Below are positions 5,901-7,571 of a stretch of DNA of 7,571 bases, in pieces. The notes beneath the pieces were generated by a model, which saw only the letters and a list, made by a program, of their open reading frames with translations, had not been told where the DNA came from and ran no database searches. A program made the translations under genes and the position numbers. Source of the stretch: Thiotrichaceae bacterium (GTDB taxonomy: Bacteria > Pseudomonadota > Gammaproteobacteria > Thiotrichales > Thiotrichaceae). Every line of letters begins with the position of its first letter. Position 1 is the stretch's first letter. The DNA is taken from assembly GCA_027009095.1 (NCBI GenBank), contig JALVDG010000386.1, positions 1 to 7,571 of the forward strand. The letters are read 5' to 3'.

Positions 5901-6737
5901 ATGTCCAAAGTTATTATCGAAAAATATGCGGTTATTGGTAACCCGATAGAGCATAGTAAATCTCCTATAATTCACGGTATGTTTGCTCAACAAACTGATG
6001 ATGCAATGAGTTACGACACCATCTTAGGTCCTTTAGATGAGTTTGTTGAAACAGTTAAAAAATTTCAGCAAGAGGGTGGTAAAGGTTTGAATGTGACAGT
6101 GCCCTTTAAAGAACAGGCATGGGAGTTGGCAGATGAGCTCAGTAAGTATGCCCAGCGAGCAGGTGCGGTCAATACATTAGTATTTAAAGATGATGGCTCT
6201 ATTTTTGGTGCAAATACCGATGGAATTGGTTTAATTCGTGATTTTAAAGTCAACCATAAAGTGTCTTTAACAGACAAACGTATTTTATTGATGGGGGCAG
6301 GGGGCGCAGGAAAAGGTGTGGTTCAACCTCTAATGGAAGAGAGTCCAGCGTGTTTAGTGATTGCTAATCGAACGCCTGAGCGAGCCACTGCTTTAGCAGC
6401 AGAGTTTAATGATTTGGGTGACATAACAGGGGGCAGTTTTAATGATCTCCGCGATCAGGGGCGTTTTGATATTATTATCAATGCAACAGCCGCTAGCTTA
6501 CAAGGTATTATGCCGCCATTGCCAGAGTCTTGCTTATATGAGGAAAGTGTTTGTTACGACATGATGTATGGCGGTCGCCCAACCTCCTTTGAATACTGGA
6601 GTGAAGACAATGGCGCATCACTTGTGCTTAATGGTCTAGGAATGTTAGTGGAGCAAGCAGCAGAATCTTACGCTATTTGGCGCGGTAGAATGCCCGAAAC
6701 CAAGCCTGTGCTAGATAGCCTATTAGTGACTTGGTAA
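5901..6737 (+). CDS. aroE: Shikimate 5-dehydrogenase (NADP-dependent)
   Basis: AroE reduces 3-dehydroshikimate to shikimate with NADPH in the cytoplasmic pathway to chorismate and aromatic amino acids. From ATG 5901 the product has 278 residues, close to the family norm. Substrate-site residues are S19 and S21 in NPIEHSKSP, the catalytic K70 in NVTVPFKE, N91 in GAVNT and D107 in ANTDGIG. The cofactor fold shows GAGGAG (132-137) and the NADP-type NRT (156-158). The C-terminal GLGMLVEQAAESYAIWRG carries the substrate-contacting Q252. The frame stays open upstream to ATG 5802, but those 33 codons come from the mobile element and its flank and resemble no AroE N-terminus; a ribosome binding site precedes 5901. 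Only six bases separate the stop from maf, suggesting coupled expression. Confidence 0.96.
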   Translation: MSKVIIEKYAVIGNPIEHSKSPIIHGMFAQQTDDAMSYDTILGPLDEFVETVKKFQQEGGKGLNVTVPFKEQAWELADELSKYAQRAGAVNTLVFKDDGSIFGANTDGIGLIRDFKVNHKVSLTDKRILLMGAGGAGKGVVQPLMEESPACLVIANRTPERATALAAEFNDLGDITGGSFNDLRDQGRFDIIINATAASLQGIMPPLPESCLYEESVCYDMMYGGRPTSFEYWSEDNGASLVLNGLGMLVEQAAESYAIWRGRMPETKPVLDSLLVTW

Positions 6738-6743
6738 TCTTTG

Positions 6744-7295
6744 ATGATTATATTGGCATCGGCTTCTCCGCGTCGAAGGGCATTATTGGAGCAAATTGAT
6801 ATTGCTTATCAAAGCTATCCTGTTGATATTGACGAAAGCCCTCATCAGGGTGAATCAGCTAAAACATTAGTACAACGGTTAGCGGTAGAAAAAGCACAAG
6901 CAGCTTATCAGCAATTAGAAACAGATCTACCTATATTGGGTGCTGATACCTTGGGTTTGTTAGATGACAATATCTTGGTAAAACCACGTAATTTTGAACA
7001 TGCTCGCTCTATGTTGCGGAGTATATCAGGCACCACTCATACGATTATGACCGCCATTGCGATAATGCATCAAGGCAAGCTAAAAACAGCATTAAATACA
7101 AATAAAGTGACATTTTGCTCAATAACAGATGAGCAAATACAAACTTACTGGGAAACAGGAGAGCCACAAGATAAAGCGGGAGCTTATGCGATACAGGGAA
7201 AAGGGGCTATTTTTGTAAAGCATATTGAAGGTTCTTATTCTGGGATAATGGGTTTACCACTTTATGATGTTGATCGTCTTTTAAGCACTCTATAG
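6744..7295 (+). CDS. maf: Maf-family nucleotide pyrophosphatase (dTTP/UTP type, YhdE-like)
   Basis: Maf proteins hydrolyse nucleoside triphosphates to the monophosphate and pyrophosphate, and are thought to cleanse pools of non-canonical nucleotides. The 183-residue product begins MIILASASPRRRALLEQ, the family signature that binds the triphosphate. D68 in LGADTLG is the expected catalytic base, ILVKPR follows, then SGTTHTIMTA. The region EPQDKAGAYAIQGKGA followed by GSYSGIMGLPLYDV is typical of the YhdE (dTTP/UTP) subgroup rather than the YceF (m7GTP) subgroup. A TTG at 6741 is in frame, but ATG 6744 fits the conserved N-terminus better. No clear Shine-Dalgarno is present; the start six bases after the aroE stop suggests translational coupling. 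The following gene is rng, a conserved gammaproteobacterial pairing. Confidence 0.94.
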   Translation: MIILASASPRRRALLEQIDIAYQSYPVDIDESPHQGESAKTLVQRLAVEKAQAAYQQLETDLPILGADTLGLLDDNILVKPRNFEHARSMLRSISGTTHTIMTAIAIMHQGKLKTALNTNKVTFCSITDEQIQTYWETGEPQDKAGAYAIQGKGAIFVKHIEGSYSGIMGLPLYDVDRLLSTL

Positions 7296-7308
7296 CAGCT
7301 TAGCTATA
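7291..7308. repeat. Short hairpin at the maf stop codon
   Basis: TATAGC (7291-7296) and GCTATA (7303-7308) form a perfect 6-base stem with a 6-base loop that includes the maf stop. No T-run follows on either strand, so an intrinsic terminator is not supported. Confidence 0.35.
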
Positions 7309-7401
7309 TCATCATCCATCATTATCGTGTAGTTTAATTAAATAGATGGTCATAATAAAATTTTCAATTCATTGTGTCTTTCTAGTACGAATAATAATGA
7401 G

Positions 7402-7406
7402 AGGAG
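7402..7406 (+). promoter_or_regulatory. Shine-Dalgarno for rng
   Basis: AGGAG lies nine bases before ATG 7416 and supports that start. The 120 bases between maf and rng hold no other clear signal; possible -10-like words such as CATAAT (7351-7356) have no convincing -35. Confidence 0.75.
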
Positions 7407-7415
7407 TGGTGATTA

Positions 7416-7571
7416 ATGAGTGTTGAAATTTTAATGAATGTGACTCCTCAAGAATCCCGTGTAGCAATATTAGAAAATGGGGTCTTGCAAGAAATACATA
7501 TCGAAAGAACGGATAACGAAAGTATTGTTGGCAATATTTATAAAGGCAAGGTGTGTCGAGTTTTACCTGGT
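7416..7571 (+). CDS. rng: Ribonuclease G, N-terminal part (partial)
   Basis: The frame from ATG 7416 is open to the window end, giving the first 52 residues. They read MSVEILMNVTPQESRVAIL, then ENGVLQEIHIER, then SIVGNIYKGKVCRVLPG, the strongly conserved start of RNase G (CafA) leading into the S1 RNA-binding domain. RNase G is the endoribonuclease paralogue of RNase E that processes the 16S rRNA 5' end and some mRNAs. Lack of the longer RNase E-type opening and position just after maf, as in E. coli (yhdE-rng), favour RNase G over RNase E. The catalytic domain lies beyond the window. A good ribosome binding site precedes the start. Confidence 0.93.
   Translation, partial: MSVEILMNVTPQESRVAILENGVLQEIHIERTDNESIVGNIYKGKVCRVLPG

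Noticed and set aside
7321..7400. Possible rng promoter (CATAAT at 7351-7356 or TTGTGT at 7372-7377).
   Set aside because: Neither box has a properly spaced, convincing partner; rng may be read from the aroE-maf transcript.
1..7571. CRISPR arrays, toxin-antitoxin pairs, phage genes, retrons, tRNA genes.
   Set aside because: No regularly spaced repeats, small paired genes, reverse transcriptase or tRNA-like folds were seen on either strand.

Overview
The window is a chromosomal stretch of an AT-rich gammaproteobacterium. The evidence is the gene content and order: a methyltransferase gene next to rnhA and dnaQ, maf followed by rng, a proteobacterial-type DnaQ with a C-terminal polymerase-binding tail, and a type IV pilus PilY1 adhesin. 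I cannot name the genus from sequence alone. All convincing genes lie on the + strand.

Left part (1-1590): the 3' end of a SAM-dependent methyltransferase gene, then rnhA (ribonuclease HI) and dnaQ (the proofreading subunit of DNA polymerase III). They form a tight co-directional cluster. The dnaQ GTG start overlaps the rnhA stop and has a near-perfect Shine-Dalgarno sequence inside the end of rnhA. Directly after dnaQ, 1601-1783 is the wreck of an EamA/DMT-family transporter gene: the first helix is recognisable, two stop codons lie in frame, and most of the gene is deleted.

Centre (1958-5503): a large, apparently solitary pilY1 gene. It encodes a secreted protein with a signal peptide, a von Willebrand A domain with a complete MIDAS, a 14-cysteine insert inside that domain, and a C-terminal PilY1 beta-propeller with two calcium-loop motifs. 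No minor pilin genes lie next to it in this window. A candidate extended -10 promoter flanked by an inverted repeat lies upstream. Two runs of seven G inside the gene invite a phase-variation test.

Right part (5504-7571): about 400 bases of non-coding DNA, then aroE (shikimate dehydrogenase), maf (dTTP/UTP pyrophosphatase type) and the start of rng (ribonuclease G). The non-coding stretch holds the most notable structure in the window: a 132-bp MITE-like element (5722-5853) with imperfect terminal inverted repeats, flanked exactly by a 6-bp direct repeat, TGAATA. Removing it restores a small perfect hairpin at the insertion site. The element ends 47 bases before the true aroE start, and it supplies a false upstream ATG that lengthens the aroE reading frame by 33 codons.

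No CRISPR array, tRNA, rRNA, phage or defence system is visible. The best leads are the MITE-like element, the decayed transporter, and the unusual features of the orphan pilY1.
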